From: Streptomyces sp. SID13726
GTDB lineage: Bacteria; Actinomycetota; Actinomycetes; Streptomycetales; Streptomycetaceae
Length of the DNA stretch: 64,000 bases
Direction of reading: 5' to 3'
NCBI RefSeq assembly: GCF_010548375.1
Contig: NZ_JAAGLY010000014.1
Location: 182,506-246,505 of the forward strand
The notes beneath the pieces were generated by a model. It did not search any database, had not been told where the DNA came from, and was given only the letters and a program-made list of their open reading frames with translations. Shown here piece after piece: positions 8,801 to 16,915 of this stretch. The position numbers and the translations under genes are program-made. The first letter of the stretch is position 1, and each line of letters starts with the position of its first letter.

Positions 8801-9529
8801 GTGGACGAGCAGCGGACGACGCCGGTGAGCGAGCAGCGCACGGCACCGAAGACAGCCCGGTCGGCGGGTTCCCAGACCCTGGCCCGCGGGCTGTCCGCGC
8901 TTCAGCTCGTCGCCGGTACCCCGCAGGGGCTGGGCGTCCAGGAGGTCGCCGAGCGCCTCGGCGTCCACCGCACGATCGCCCATCGTGTTCTCACCACGCT
9001 TGCGGACTTCCACCTGATCTCCCGCAGCGGCGACGGCCGTTACCGTGCGGGTGTGGGCACCGTCGCACTCGCCCGCGGCTATGCCGCAGGGCTGCGGGAG
9101 ACTGCGCTGCCGGTCCTGCGCCGCGCCGCCGACGAACTGGGCGCGACCATCGCCCTGATCGCCGAGGAGGGGGACGAGGCCGTGGCCGTGGCGGTGGTCG
9201 AACCGCAGTCCGTCGACTACCACCTCTCCTACCGGGTCGGCAGCCGCAACCCGCTCGGGGTGGGTTCCGCGGGCCTCGCCCTCGCCTCGCTGCACCCTCC
9301 GTACACCGGCGAGCCCGAGCCGGTGGCCGAGGTCCGCAGGAGTGGGTACGCCACCACGTACGGCCAGGTGGAGCCCGGGGCCTACGGGGTCGCCGTCCCG
9401 CTGCGGCTGCCCGATCCGGCCACGCGGCTGTGCGTGAACCTGATCACCTCGCGCGAGGACGTCGCACAGACGTCCCTGCACCGCATGCTGGCCGCGGCCC
9501 AGGAGATCGGCGAGGCCGCGAGCGCCTAG
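8801..9529 (+). CDS. IclR-family regulator next to mhpABC
   Basis: 242-residue IclR protein. The N-terminal winged helix-turn-helix reads VQEVAERLGVHRTIAHRVLT (about residues 45-65), and the C-terminal effector domain follows from about 90. GTG 8801 is used; GTG 8825 is also possible. It lies just upstream of mhpA in the same direction, as does MhpR (IclR-type activator responding to 3-hydroxyphenylpropionate) in enteric mhp clusters, although that gene is divergent there. The dyad at 9630-9651 in front of mhpA is the likely target. The effector domain looks short at its C-terminus compared with other family members. Confidence 0.87.
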   Translation: MDEQRTTPVSEQRTAPKTARSAGSQTLARGLSALQLVAGTPQGLGVQEVAERLGVHRTIAHRVLTTLADFHLISRSGDGRYRAGVGTVALARGYAAGLRETALPVLRRAADELGATIALIAEEGDEAVAVAVVEPQSVDYHLSYRVGSRNPLGVGSAGLALASLHPPYTGEPEPVAEVRRSGYATTYGQVEPGAYGVAVPLRLPDPATRLCVNLITSREDVAQTSLHRMLAAAQEIGEAASA

Positions 9530-9629
9530 CGCGTGGGCGGACCCCCTTGAGCACATGGGTGGACCCCGTGTGACCGGTTGATTCTCGAACGCCCCTTGAC
9601 AGGGCATCCTTCACCCTTGAGGCTGCAAA

Positions 9630-9651
9630 TATCGCACGACTAAGAGCGATA
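9630..9651. promoter_or_regulatory. Candidate IclR operator in the mhpA leader
   Basis: TATCGC-N10-GCGATA inverted repeat, 38 bp upstream of the mhpA start. Its left half with flank, ATATCGCAC, recurs inverted as GTGCGATAT at 6032-6040, just upstream of the ligase gene. A TTGACA hexamer at 9596-9601 may be a -35 box, but no clear -10 follows. Confidence 0.5.
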
Positions 9652-9689
9652 GATGCACAAGCCGCTCGGTCATGTCAGGAGTTCCGCGC

Positions 9690-11399
9690 ATGCCGCACCC
9701 AGACCCCACCACCCCTCCGCACCGCTACGACGTCGTGATCGTCGGTGCCGGACCCACCGGACTCACCCTCGCGAACCAGCTCGGCCTCTACGGCGTGCGC
9801 ACGCTGCTCGTCGAGGCCGAGCGGCAGCTGATCGACTACCCGCGCGGCGTCGGCATGGACGACGAGAGCCTGCGCGCGTTCCAGCACATCGGCCTGGTCG
9901 ACGAGGTGCGCCGGCACACCACCCCGCACCAGATCATGCGGTTCGTCAACGGCCGAGGGGCGCTGCTCGCCGAACTCGCCCCACGCACCGACGAGTTCGG
10001 CTGGCCCCGGCGCAACGCCTTCATCCAGCCCCTCGTCGACGCCGAACTCTTCGAAGGAACCCGCCGGTTCACCGGCGTGGACGTCCGCTTCGGCCACCGC
10101 ATGGAGCGCTTCGCCGAGGTCCGCGACGCCGTGGAGGTGGAACTCGCCGACGCCGACGGCGCGCGACACACCGTACGGGCGCGCTATCTGGTCGGCTCCG
10201 ACGGCGGCCGCAGCCTCACCCGCAAGTCGCTCGGACTGCCCTTCGAGGGGGCCACCGAGCCCACCCGCTGGCTGGTGGTCGACCTGCGCAACGACCCGCT
10301 CGGCACCCCCAACGCCTACCTGGGCTGCGACCCGTCCCGCCCGTATGTCTCCATCGGGCTCCCGCACGGCATCCGCCGCTTCGAGTTCATGCTGTTCCCG
10401 CACGAGGACGACGCCTTCGCCGACGACGAAACCAACCTCCACAGGTTGCTGGCCCCGCTGGTCCCCGACCCGGCGGGCGTCGACCTCATCCGCCGCCGCG
10501 TCTACACCCACAGCTCACGGGTCGCCGGCGCCTTCCGTAAGGGCCGGGTCCTGGTCGCCGGCGACGCGGCCCACCTGATGCCGGTCTGGCAGGGGCAGGG
10601 CTTCAACAGCGGTATCCGGGACGCCGTCAACCTCGGATGGAAGCTCGCCTGCGTCGTCCACGGCAGCGCCGGTGAGCGGCTGCTCGACTCGTACGACAGC
10701 GAGCGCCGCCATCACGCCGCCGCCATGGTGGCCCTCTCCGACAAGGCCGGCAAGGTCATCTCCCCGACCAACCGCCTGGTGGCCGGCGTCCGCGACGCCG
10801 TCTTCCGGGGGCTGAACGTCGTCCCGGCGGCCAAGGACTACGTCGCCCAGATGCGGTTCAAGCCGATGCCGCACTACGAGCGGGGCGTGGTCGTCCATCC
10901 CGACCGGCCCGTGAAGGGCGCGGCCCCCTGCGTGGGGCGCCTCTTCATCCAGCCGCACGTGGCGACCCGGGACCGGGACCAGGTGCTGCTCGACGATGTC
11001 ACCGGGCTCTGGTTCACCGTCCTGGCCTGGAACAACAACCCGCTGTCCGTGCTCGACGACCGGGCGGCCGACCTCTGGCGCCGGCTCGGCGCCCACTTCG
11101 TCGAGGCCAGGCCGATGTGCCAGCTGCATTGGGCGGCGGAGCAGGAGCCGGACTCCGGGGTCACCGTGGTCGGCGACCTCACGGGCCGCCTCAAGGAGTG
11201 GTTCGACCGGCGGCCCGAGTCCTTCGTCGTCCTGCGCCCGGACCGCTTCGTGGCCGGTGCCGCCCTCGCCCAGAACGCCACGGCCCTCACCCACCGTCTC
11301 GCCGACGCACTCCACCTGATCCCCGGAGGACCCGATGTCCCTCGCCCTGTGCTGCCTGTCGCACTCCCCGCTGATGGAGTACGTGCGGCCACGGGCTGA
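9690..11399 (+). CDS. mhpA: FAD-dependent 3-(3-hydroxyphenyl)propionate hydroxylase-like monooxygenase
   Basis: Class A flavoprotein hydroxylase, about 569 residues, that would ortho-hydroxylate a hydroxyphenyl-alkanoate to a catechol using NAD(P)H and O2. The Rossmann motif is VVIVGAGPTGLTLANQLG, the second FAD motif is GSDGG, and the third is VLVAGDAAHLMPVWQGQG. ATG 9690 with AGGAG 8 nt upstream is preferred to ATG 9672. It is followed by mhpB, whose start lies 65 nt inside this gene, an unusually long overlap. The C-terminal extension past the flavin domains is the usual thioredoxin-like part. Native substrate could be a relative of 3-HPP. Confidence 0.9.
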   Translation: MPHPDPTTPPHRYDVVIVGAGPTGLTLANQLGLYGVRTLLVEAERQLIDYPRGVGMDDESLRAFQHIGLVDEVRRHTTPHQIMRFVNGRGALLAELAPRTDEFGWPRRNAFIQPLVDAELFEGTRRFTGVDVRFGHRMERFAEVRDAVEVELADADGARHTVRARYLVGSDGGRSLTRKSLGLPFEGATEPTRWLVVDLRNDPLGTPNAYLGCDPSRPYVSIGLPHGIRRFEFMLFPHEDDAFADDETNLHRLLAPLVPDPAGVDLIRRRVYTHSSRVAGAFRKGRVLVAGDAAHLMPVWQGQGFNSGIRDAVNLGWKLACVVHGSAGERLLDSYDSERRHHAAAMVALSDKAGKVISPTNRLVAGVRDAVFRGLNVVPAAKDYVAQMRFKPMPHYERGVVVHPDRPVKGAAPCVGRLFIQPHVATRDRDQVLLDDVTGLWFTVLAWNNNPLSVLDDRAADLWRRLGAHFVEARPMCQLHWAAEQEPDSGVTVVGDLTGRLKEWFDRRPESFVVLRPDRFVAGAALAQNATALTHRLADALHLIPGGPDVPRPVLPVALPADGVRAATG

Positions 11400-12279
11400 C
11401 GTCCGCGACCGCGTCGACCGGGCCCTCGCCAGCGCGCGCGCATTCGTCGAGGACTTCGACCCCGATCTCGTCGTCATCTTCGCGCCGGACCACTACAACG
11501 GCTTCTTCTACGACATGATGCCGCCGTTCTGCGTCGGCGCGCGCGCCCACGCGATCGGGGACTTCGGGACCCCCGAGGGTCCCCTGTCCATCGACCGCGA
11601 GGCGGCGCTGGCGCTGACCGAGGCGGTGCTCGCCGCAGGTGTCGACACCACGCTGTCCGAGGACATGGTCGTCGATCACGGCTTCTCCCAGCCGCTGGAC
11701 CTCCTGTTCGGCGGGATCGACGCGCGGCCCGTAGTGCCGGTGTTCGTCAACTCGGTCGCCGAGCCGCTGGCCCCGGTCCGCCGGATCCGGGCGCTCGGCG
11801 AGGCGATCGGCCACGCGGCGACCGGACTCGGCAGGCGCGTGCTCGTCGTCGGCTCCGGCGGCCTCTCGCACGACCCGCCGGTGCCGCGGATGGCGGAGGC
11901 CGACACCGCGGAAAAGGTCGCCAGGCTGATCGCCAACCGCAACCCCACCGACGAGGCCCGAGCCGCCCGCCAGGCCCGCACGATCGCGGCGGCCGAGGCG
12001 TTCGCTCGGGGCGAGTCGGAGATGCACCCGCTCAACCCCGACTGGGACAACCTCGTCCTGGACGTCCTCGGCGACCCGGCCCGGCGCACCGAGACGGACG
12101 ACTGGACCAATGCCTGGTTCGCCGAACAGGCCGGCAACTCCGCGCACGAGGTCCGCACCTGGATCGCCGCCCACGCGGCCCTGTCCACGGCGGGTCCCTA
12201 CCGGGTCACCAGTCGCTTCTACGAGCCCGTCGAGGCCTGGATCGCGGGCTTCGCGGTCACCACCGCCGTCACGGTCTGA
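11335..12279 (+). CDS. mhpB: 2,3-dihydroxyphenylpropionate 1,2-dioxygenase (LigB-type extradiol)
   Basis: 314 residues, the same length as E. coli MhpB, with strong similarity throughout: CLSHSPL at the N-terminus, FAPDHYNGFFYDMMPPFC, VDHGFSQPL, GSGGLSHDPPVP and MHPLNPDWDN. His residues in these blocks are the expected Fe(II) ligands and acid-base residues. It opens the catechol ring between the hydroxyl-bearing carbon and the side-chain carbon. GGAGGACCC precedes the ATG. The first 65 nt lie within mhpA in another frame, and the match to MhpB begins at residue 1, so this overlap is real. Confidence 0.95.
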   Translation: MSLALCCLSHSPLMEYVRPRADVRDRVDRALASARAFVEDFDPDLVVIFAPDHYNGFFYDMMPPFCVGARAHAIGDFGTPEGPLSIDREAALALTEAVLAAGVDTTLSEDMVVDHGFSQPLDLLFGGIDARPVVPVFVNSVAEPLAPVRRIRALGEAIGHAATGLGRRVLVVGSGGLSHDPPVPRMAEADTAEKVARLIANRNPTDEARAARQARTIAAAEAFARGESEMHPLNPDWDNLVLDVLGDPARRTETDDWTNAWFAEQAGNSAHEVRTWIAAHAALSTAGPYRVTSRFYEPVEAWIAGFAVTTAVTV

Positions 12280-12323
12280 ACCGTCCCACCGGCCGTCACC
12301 ACCGACACCCCCACGGAGAGAAC

Positions 12324-13196
12324 ATGTCCGCCATCTACCCGTCCATCTGGCTCGGCTTCTCCCAGACGTCCTTCACCCTGCGACAGGTCCAGGCCGGCCG
12401 CTGGAGCACCCGGGTGCTCACGGCCGGTCCGGACGACGGCGAGGCGCTGGTGCTGATGCACGGCACCGGCGGCCACCTGGAGACGTACGCTCACAACGTG
12501 AAGGCGTTCGCCGACGCCGGTCACCGTGTGATCGCGTACGACTTCCCGGGCCACGCCGGCACCACCCACGCCACCGAGAACCTCGAACTGCCGCACTACG
12601 TCGAGCACCTGCTCGACCTCCTGGACACGCTCGGCATCGAGAAGGCCCACCTGTCCGGTGAGTCGCTCGGTGGCTGGGTCGCCATCAAGTTCGCGGCCCG
12701 CCACCCCGACCGGACCCTGAAGATCATCGCGAACACCCCGGGCGGCACCATGTCCCGCCCGGAGGTGATGCGGAAGATCGGCAGCCTGAGCCAGGCCGCC
12801 GCCGACGATCCCTCGTACGAGCGGGTCAAGGCGCGGCTGGAGTGGCTGATGGCCGATCCGGCCACCGTCACCGAGGAACTCATCGCGACCCGCCGGGCCC
12901 ACTACTCCCGTCCCGGCTACGCGGACTCCGCCCGGCACATCCTGTGCCTCCAGGATCCGGAGATCCGCCGCCGCAACCTGATCACCGACGGGGAGCTGGC
13001 GGCGGTGAAGTCGCCCGCCCTGGTGGTGTGGAGCTCCGACGATCCCTCCGGCCCGGCGGCGGCCGGGATGGACATGGCCGAGAAGATCCCGGGCGGGCGC
13101 TTCGCCCTCGTCGAGAACGCGGGGCACTGGCCGCAGTGGGAACAGGCGGAACGCTTCAACGAGCTGGTGCTGTCCTTCCTCGCCGACGCGAGGTAG
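12324..13196 (+). CDS. mhpC: 2-hydroxy-6-oxonona-2,4-dienedioate hydrolase (MhpC-like alpha/beta hydrolase)
   Basis: 290-residue alpha/beta hydrolase that cleaves the C-C bond of the ring-fission product to give 2-hydroxypenta-2,4-dienoate and a dicarboxylate (succinate for 3-HPP). Oxyanion segment LMHGTGGH, nucleophile SGESLGGW, acid in SSDDPS, His in NAGHWPQWE. The last is typical of meta-cleavage-product hydrolases. Last gene of the plus-strand mhpABC operon, 44 bp after mhpB, with GGAGAG before the ATG. A long bidirectional hairpin follows at 13199. Confidence 0.9.
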   Translation: MSAIYPSIWLGFSQTSFTLRQVQAGRWSTRVLTAGPDDGEALVLMHGTGGHLETYAHNVKAFADAGHRVIAYDFPGHAGTTHATENLELPHYVEHLLDLLDTLGIEKAHLSGESLGGWVAIKFAARHPDRTLKIIANTPGGTMSRPEVMRKIGSLSQAAADDPSYERVKARLEWLMADPATVTEELIATRRAHYSRPGYADSARHILCLQDPEIRRRNLITDGELAAVKSPALVVWSSDDPSGPAAAGMDMAEKIPGGRFALVENAGHWPQWEQAERFNELVLSFLADAR

Positions 13197-13198
13197 GA

Positions 13199-13254
13199 CC
13201 CCGCACAGCGGTGAGCCCCGGCCACGACGGGCCGGGGCTCACCGCTGTGCGGGG
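13199..13254. terminator. Bidirectional terminator between mhpC and mhpE
   Basis: Perfect 25-bp stem (13199-13223 with 13230-13254) and 6-nt loop, placed between convergent mhpABC and mhpDFE. One of the strongest hairpins in the window; it should stop transcription from both sides. Confidence 0.92.
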
Positions 13255-13260
13255 TGCGGG

Positions 13261-14277
13261 TCAGGAGGCCGCCGCCCGGGCCGCCAGGTCCAGCGCGATG
13301 TCGGTGATCATGTCCTCCTGGCCGCCGACCATCTTTCGCTGGCCCACCTCGACGAGGATGGCGCGGGTGTCGAGCCCGTGGAGTGCGGCGGCCGTCTCGG
13401 CGTGGCGGAGGAAGCTGGAGTAGACGCCCGCGTAGCCGAGGGTGAGGGTCTCGCGGTCGACCCGTACCTCGCGGTCCTGGAGCGGTCGTACGAGATCGTC
13501 GGCGGCGTCCATGAGGGGGAACAGGTCGCAGCCGTGGTCCCAGCCCATCAGGTCGGCGACCGCGACGAACGCCTCCAGGGGACAGTTGCCCGCTCCCGCG
13601 CCCTGTCCGGCGAGGGAGGCGTCGACGCGGACCGCGCCGCTTTCCACGGCAACCACGCTGTTCGCCACGCCGAGGGCGAGGTTGTGGTGTGCGTGGATGC
13701 CCAGTTCCGTCTCCGGCTTCAGCACGTCCCGGTAGGCCCGGAAGCGGTCGCGCACCCCGTCCATGGTGAGGCGGCCGCCGGAGTCGGTGACATACACGCA
13801 CTGCGCGCCGTAGGACTCCAACAGCTTTGCCTGGCGGGCCAGTTCGGCCGGTTCGGCCATGTGGGACATCATCAGGAACCCGGCTACGTCCATGCCCAGG
13901 TCGCGGGCGGCGGCGATGTGCTGGGCTGCGATGTCGGCCTCGGTGCAGTGGGTGGCGACGCGCACCGAGCGGATGCCCAGGCGGTGGGCTTGCCTGAGGT
14001 CGTGCAGGGTGCCGATGCCGGGCAGCAGCAGGGTGGTGGGCACGGCCTGCTGGGTGACGTCGGTGACGGCCTCGATCCACTCCCAGTCGGTGTGCGCGCC
14101 CACGCCGTAGTTGATGCTGGAGCCGGACAGGCCGTCGCCGTGCGCGATCTCGATCGCGGCGACCCCGGCGGAGTCGAGCGCGGCGGCGATCGTGCGGGCC
14201 TGGTCGACGGTGTAGCGGTGGCGGACGGCGTGCATACCGTCCCGCAGGGTCACGTCCTGGACGTACAGACGGGTCAT
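13261..14277 (-). CDS. mhpE: 4-hydroxy-2-oxovalerate aldolase
   Basis: 338-residue class II aldolase of the HMG-CoA-lyase-like fold, splitting 4-hydroxy-2-oxovalerate into pyruvate and acetaldehyde. The DVTLRDGMHAVRH segment carries the metal Asp and catalytic Arg/His; the metal-binding HAHHN motif lies near residue 200. ATG 14277 overlaps the mhpF stop (ATGA), fixing the start and supporting co-translation. In this family the aldolase and dehydrogenase form a complex that channels acetaldehyde. It is the only such aldolase in the window, so it may serve both meta-cleavage modules. Confidence 0.95.
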   Translation of the reverse strand: MTRLYVQDVTLRDGMHAVRHRYTVDQARTIAAALDSAGVAAIEIAHGDGLSGSSINYGVGAHTDWEWIEAVTDVTQQAVPTTLLLPGIGTLHDLRQAHRLGIRSVRVATHCTEADIAAQHIAAARDLGMDVAGFLMMSHMAEPAELARQAKLLESYGAQCVYVTDSGGRLTMDGVRDRFRAYRDVLKPETELGIHAHHNLALGVANSVVAVESGAVRVDASLAGQGAGAGNCPLEAFVAVADLMGWDHGCDLFPLMDAADDLVRPLQDREVRVDRETLTLGYAGVYSSFLRHAETAAALHGLDTRAILVEVGQRKMVGGQEDMITDIALDLAARAAAS

Positions 14278-15215
14278 CGGGACGCCACCTCCTGGGCGCG
14301 GTGGGCCGTCATGCGTTCCGCGGTGCGCAGCGCGGCCGAGGTCATGATGTCGAGATTTCCGGCGTAGGCGGGCAGGTAGTGGGCGGCGCCCTCGACCTCC
14401 AGGAAGACCGAGATCCTGAGGGCCTCGTCGGTGCCCGGGGCCAGGGTGCGCAGCGGGTCGTCGGCGGCCACCCGCTGGAACTGCACCTTCTGCTTGAGCC
14501 GGTAGCCGGGCACGTACGCCTGGACGCGTCCGACCATCTCCTCGACGGACGCGGTGACAGCGTCGGTGGCGCAGTCGGAGACCAGGCAGTGCACGGTGTC
14601 CCGCATGATCAGCGGGGGTTCGGCCGGATTGAGGACGATGATCGCCTTGCCCCTTGCGGCGCCGCCGACCTTCTCGATCGCCGAGGACGTCGTCTCGGTG
14701 AACTCGTCGATGTTGGCGCGGGTTCCGGGACCGGCTGAACGGGAGGCGATGGAGGCGACGATCTCGCCGTAGTGGACCGGCGTGACAGCGCCCACGGCGG
14801 CGACGATCGGGATGGTGGCCTGGCCACCGCACGTGACCATGTTGACGTTGGGGGCGTCGAGGTGGGCGGTGCCGTTGACCGGCGGGACGACGTACGGGCC
14901 GATCGCCGCCGGGGTCAGGTCGACGAGGGTGCGGCCGAGGGGCCGTAGGACCTTCTCGTGGTGGCGGTGGGCGCCGGCCGAGGTGGCGTCGAAGACGATC
15001 TCGACGTCCGCGAACTCGTCGAGGCCGACCAGCCCTTCCACGCCCTGGTGGGTCGTGGCGACCTTGAGGCGGCGGGCGCGGGCGAGGCCGTCGGAGCCGG
15101 GGTCGATGCCGGCCATCGCGGCGATCTCCAGGCTCTCCGAGAGCCGCAGGATCTTGATCATGAGGTCGGTGCCGATGTTGCCCGAGCCGATGACGGCGGC
15201 CTTCGTCCTGCTCAT
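14274..15215 (-). CDS. mhpF: Acetaldehyde dehydrogenase (acylating)
   Basis: 313-residue NAD-dependent acylating dehydrogenase converting acetaldehyde plus CoA to acetyl-CoA. The Rossmann motif AAVIGSGNIGTDLM is at the N-terminus and the catalytic Cys lies in NMVTCGGQATIP (about residue 128). Its start overlaps the mhpD stop and its stop overlaps the mhpE start, so mhpD-F-E is a tightly coupled operon, the usual order in actinobacteria and proteobacteria. MhpE is its expected channelling partner. Confidence 0.95.
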   Translation of the reverse strand: MSRTKAAVIGSGNIGTDLMIKILRLSESLEIAAMAGIDPGSDGLARARRLKVATTHQGVEGLVGLDEFADVEIVFDATSAGAHRHHEKVLRPLGRTLVDLTPAAIGPYVVPPVNGTAHLDAPNVNMVTCGGQATIPIVAAVGAVTPVHYGEIVASIASRSAGPGTRANIDEFTETTSSAIEKVGGAARGKAIIVLNPAEPPLIMRDTVHCLVSDCATDAVTASVEEMVGRVQAYVPGYRLKQKVQFQRVAADDPLRTLAPGTDEALRISVFLEVEGAAHYLPAYAGNLDIMTSAALRTAERMTAHRAQEVASR

Positions 15216-16042
15216 CGCCGCTCCCCTTCCGTTGACGTGGCCGTGGTCATGGCGAAGCCGACCTGGACGGAGCCCAGACCGGGGATGCGGGCGTCGAAGA
15301 CGTCGCCGGGTGCGGCGGGGACCATCGGGCCCAGGGCGCCGGTCAGGACGAGGTCGCCCGCGCGCAGCGGGTCGCCGCGCTCGGCGAGCGCCCGGGCCAG
15401 CCAGACGGCCGCGTTGAGGGGGCTGCCGAGGCAGGCGGCGCCGTTGCCCTCGGAGACGGTCTCGCCGCCGCGGGTCATGGTCATCGTCACCGCGCGCAGA
15501 TCGATAGCGGTGAGCGGCACCGGCGTGGCGCCCAGGACGTACAGGCCGCAGGAGGCGTTGTCGGCGACGGTGTCGACGAGGGAGATGTCCCAGTCGGCGA
15601 TGCGGCTGTCGACGATCTCCAGGGCGGGCAGGGCGAAGTCGACGGCGCGCAGGACGTCCACGACCGTGCACTCGCGGTGCGGCAGGTCCTGTCCGAGGAC
15701 GAGCGCGACCTCGGCCTCCACCTTGGGCTGGAGCAGCCGCCCGACGGCGACCTCGCCGCCGTCCGGTACGGCCATGTCGGCGAAGAGCGCGCCGAAGTCC
15801 GGCTGGTCCACGCCGAGTTGGCGCTGGACGGCGGCGGAGGTCAGGCCGATCTTGCGGCCGACGATCCGGCGGCCGGCGTCCAGGCCGCGCCGAACGTTCA
15901 GCTGCTGGACGGCGTAAGCGGTCTGGAGGTCACCCCCGTCCTCGAACAGTTGGCGTACGGGCGGGCAGGGGGCCCCGGTGCGGGCGGCCTCCGCCAGCAG
16001 GTCGGCGGCCTTGACCACGGCCGGGGGAGTGTCGTTCGACAC
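15212..16042 (-). CDS. mhpD: 2-keto-4-pentenoate hydratase
   Basis: Adds water to 2-hydroxypenta-2,4-dienoate to form 4-hydroxy-2-oxovalerate. 276 residues, with the family segments GRKIGLTSAAVQRQLGV, DFGALFADM, PKVEAEVALVL and LEIVDSRIADW. GTG at 16042 is chosen because GGAGG lies 6 nt upstream; the longer reading from 16129 would run through the divergent operator. First gene of the mhpDFE operon, divergent from an IclR gene. A paralogue at 20187 belongs to the second module. Confidence 0.93.
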   Translation of the reverse strand: MSNDTPPAVVKAADLLAEAARTGAPCPPVRQLFEDGGDLQTAYAVQQLNVRRGLDAGRRIVGRKIGLTSAAVQRQLGVDQPDFGALFADMAVPDGGEVAVGRLLQPKVEAEVALVLGQDLPHRECTVVDVLRAVDFALPALEIVDSRIADWDISLVDTVADNASCGLYVLGATPVPLTAIDLRAVTMTMTRGGETVSEGNGAACLGSPLNAAVWLARALAERGDPLRAGDLVLTGALGPMVPAAPGDVFDARIPGLGSVQVGFAMTTATSTEGERR

Positions 16043-16116
16043 GGGATGCCTCCAGGAGCGGGAGATGCGGTGGTTCGTCATCGATATAGACAGGCGGCTC
16101 GCGAACACACAAACTT

Positions 16117-16135
16117 TGTTCCGTGACACGGAACA
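16117..16135. promoter_or_regulatory. 19-bp perfect palindrome, likely IclR operator
   Basis: TGTTCCGTG-A-CACGGAACA, a perfect palindrome in the 80-bp gap between mhpD and the divergent iclR, covering the putative GTG start at 16123. IclR regulators commonly bind such 15-20 bp dyads and repress their own gene. If it is the operator, the true iclR start may be ATG 16150. Confidence 0.75.
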
Positions 16136-16872
16136 GCGCGGGCGGCAGCATGCTGGAGAAGGCCACGGTCATCCTCGATTCCTTCAGTCCGGAGGGCGGA
16201 CCGTTCCGCTTGTCGGAACTGTCGGACCGTACGGGGATCCCCAAGCCGACGGTGCACCGGCTGGCGGCGGACCTGGTCCGGCTGGGCTGGCTGGAGCGCT
16301 CCGGATCGCGGTACCGGCTCGGCGCGAAGCTGTTCGAACTCGGCTCCCTGGTCCCGCACCGGCTCGACCTGCGCGAGACCGCGCTGCCCTTCCTCCAGGA
16401 CCTGTTCGAGGCCACGCGCGAGACCGTCCACCTAGGCGTCCGAGAGGGCATGGAGGTCGTCTACCTGGAGCGCATCCACGGCCACGAGGCCCTCCGGCTG
16501 CCCTCCCGTATCGGCGGCACCCTGCCGCTGAGCTGCACGGGTGTCGGCAAGGCTCTGCTCGCCTTCTCCGGCCCCGAACTGGCGGAGGAGGTTCTGTCCC
16601 GGCCGCTGCCGAGTCTCACCCCGTACTCCATCACCGACCCGGCACGCCTGCGCCTGGCCCTGGAGAAGATCCAGGTCTCCGGCCTCGCCTACGAGGAACA
16701 GGAAGCCGCCGAGGGCGTCAGCTGCATCGCGGCCCCGGTGTTCTCCGGAGGCAGCATGGTGGCGGCCCTCTCGGTGGCCGTACCCTGCGAGCGCTTCGGC
16801 CCGGCGCAGCTGGCGCCCGCGGTGCGTACGGCGGCGCTGGGGCTGTCGCGGGTTCTGCGCGGGGGCGGCTGA
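16123..16872 (+). CDS. IclR-family regulator divergent from mhpDFE
   Basis: 249 residues from GTG 16123; 240 if translation starts at ATG 16150, which is possible because the first start lies inside a perfect palindrome and has no clear ribosome site. The winged helix LSELSDRTGIPKPTVHRLAA is at about residues 30-50, followed by a complete IclR effector domain with LPLSCTGVGKALLAF and SCIAAPVFS. Probably controls mhpDFE and itself through the site at 16117-16135. Two IclR genes therefore flank the mhp genes, one per operon. Confidence 0.9.
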   Translation: MTRNSAGGSMLEKATVILDSFSPEGGPFRLSELSDRTGIPKPTVHRLAADLVRLGWLERSGSRYRLGAKLFELGSLVPHRLDLRETALPFLQDLFEATRETVHLGVREGMEVVYLERIHGHEALRLPSRIGGTLPLSCTGVGKALLAFSGPELAEEVLSRPLPSLTPYSITDPARLRLALEKIQVSGLAYEEQEAAEGVSCIAAPVFSGGSMVAALSVAVPCERFGPAQLAPAVRTAALGLSRVLRGGG

Positions 16873-16915
16873 CACCGTCGGGACGCAGGCGCGGCAGGGG
16901 CGTACCGTCGTCAGT

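Noticed and set aside
13199..13254. Long perfect inverted repeat considered as a mobile element end or origin
   Set aside because: Its position between convergent operons with a 6-nt loop is fully explained as a bidirectional terminator.
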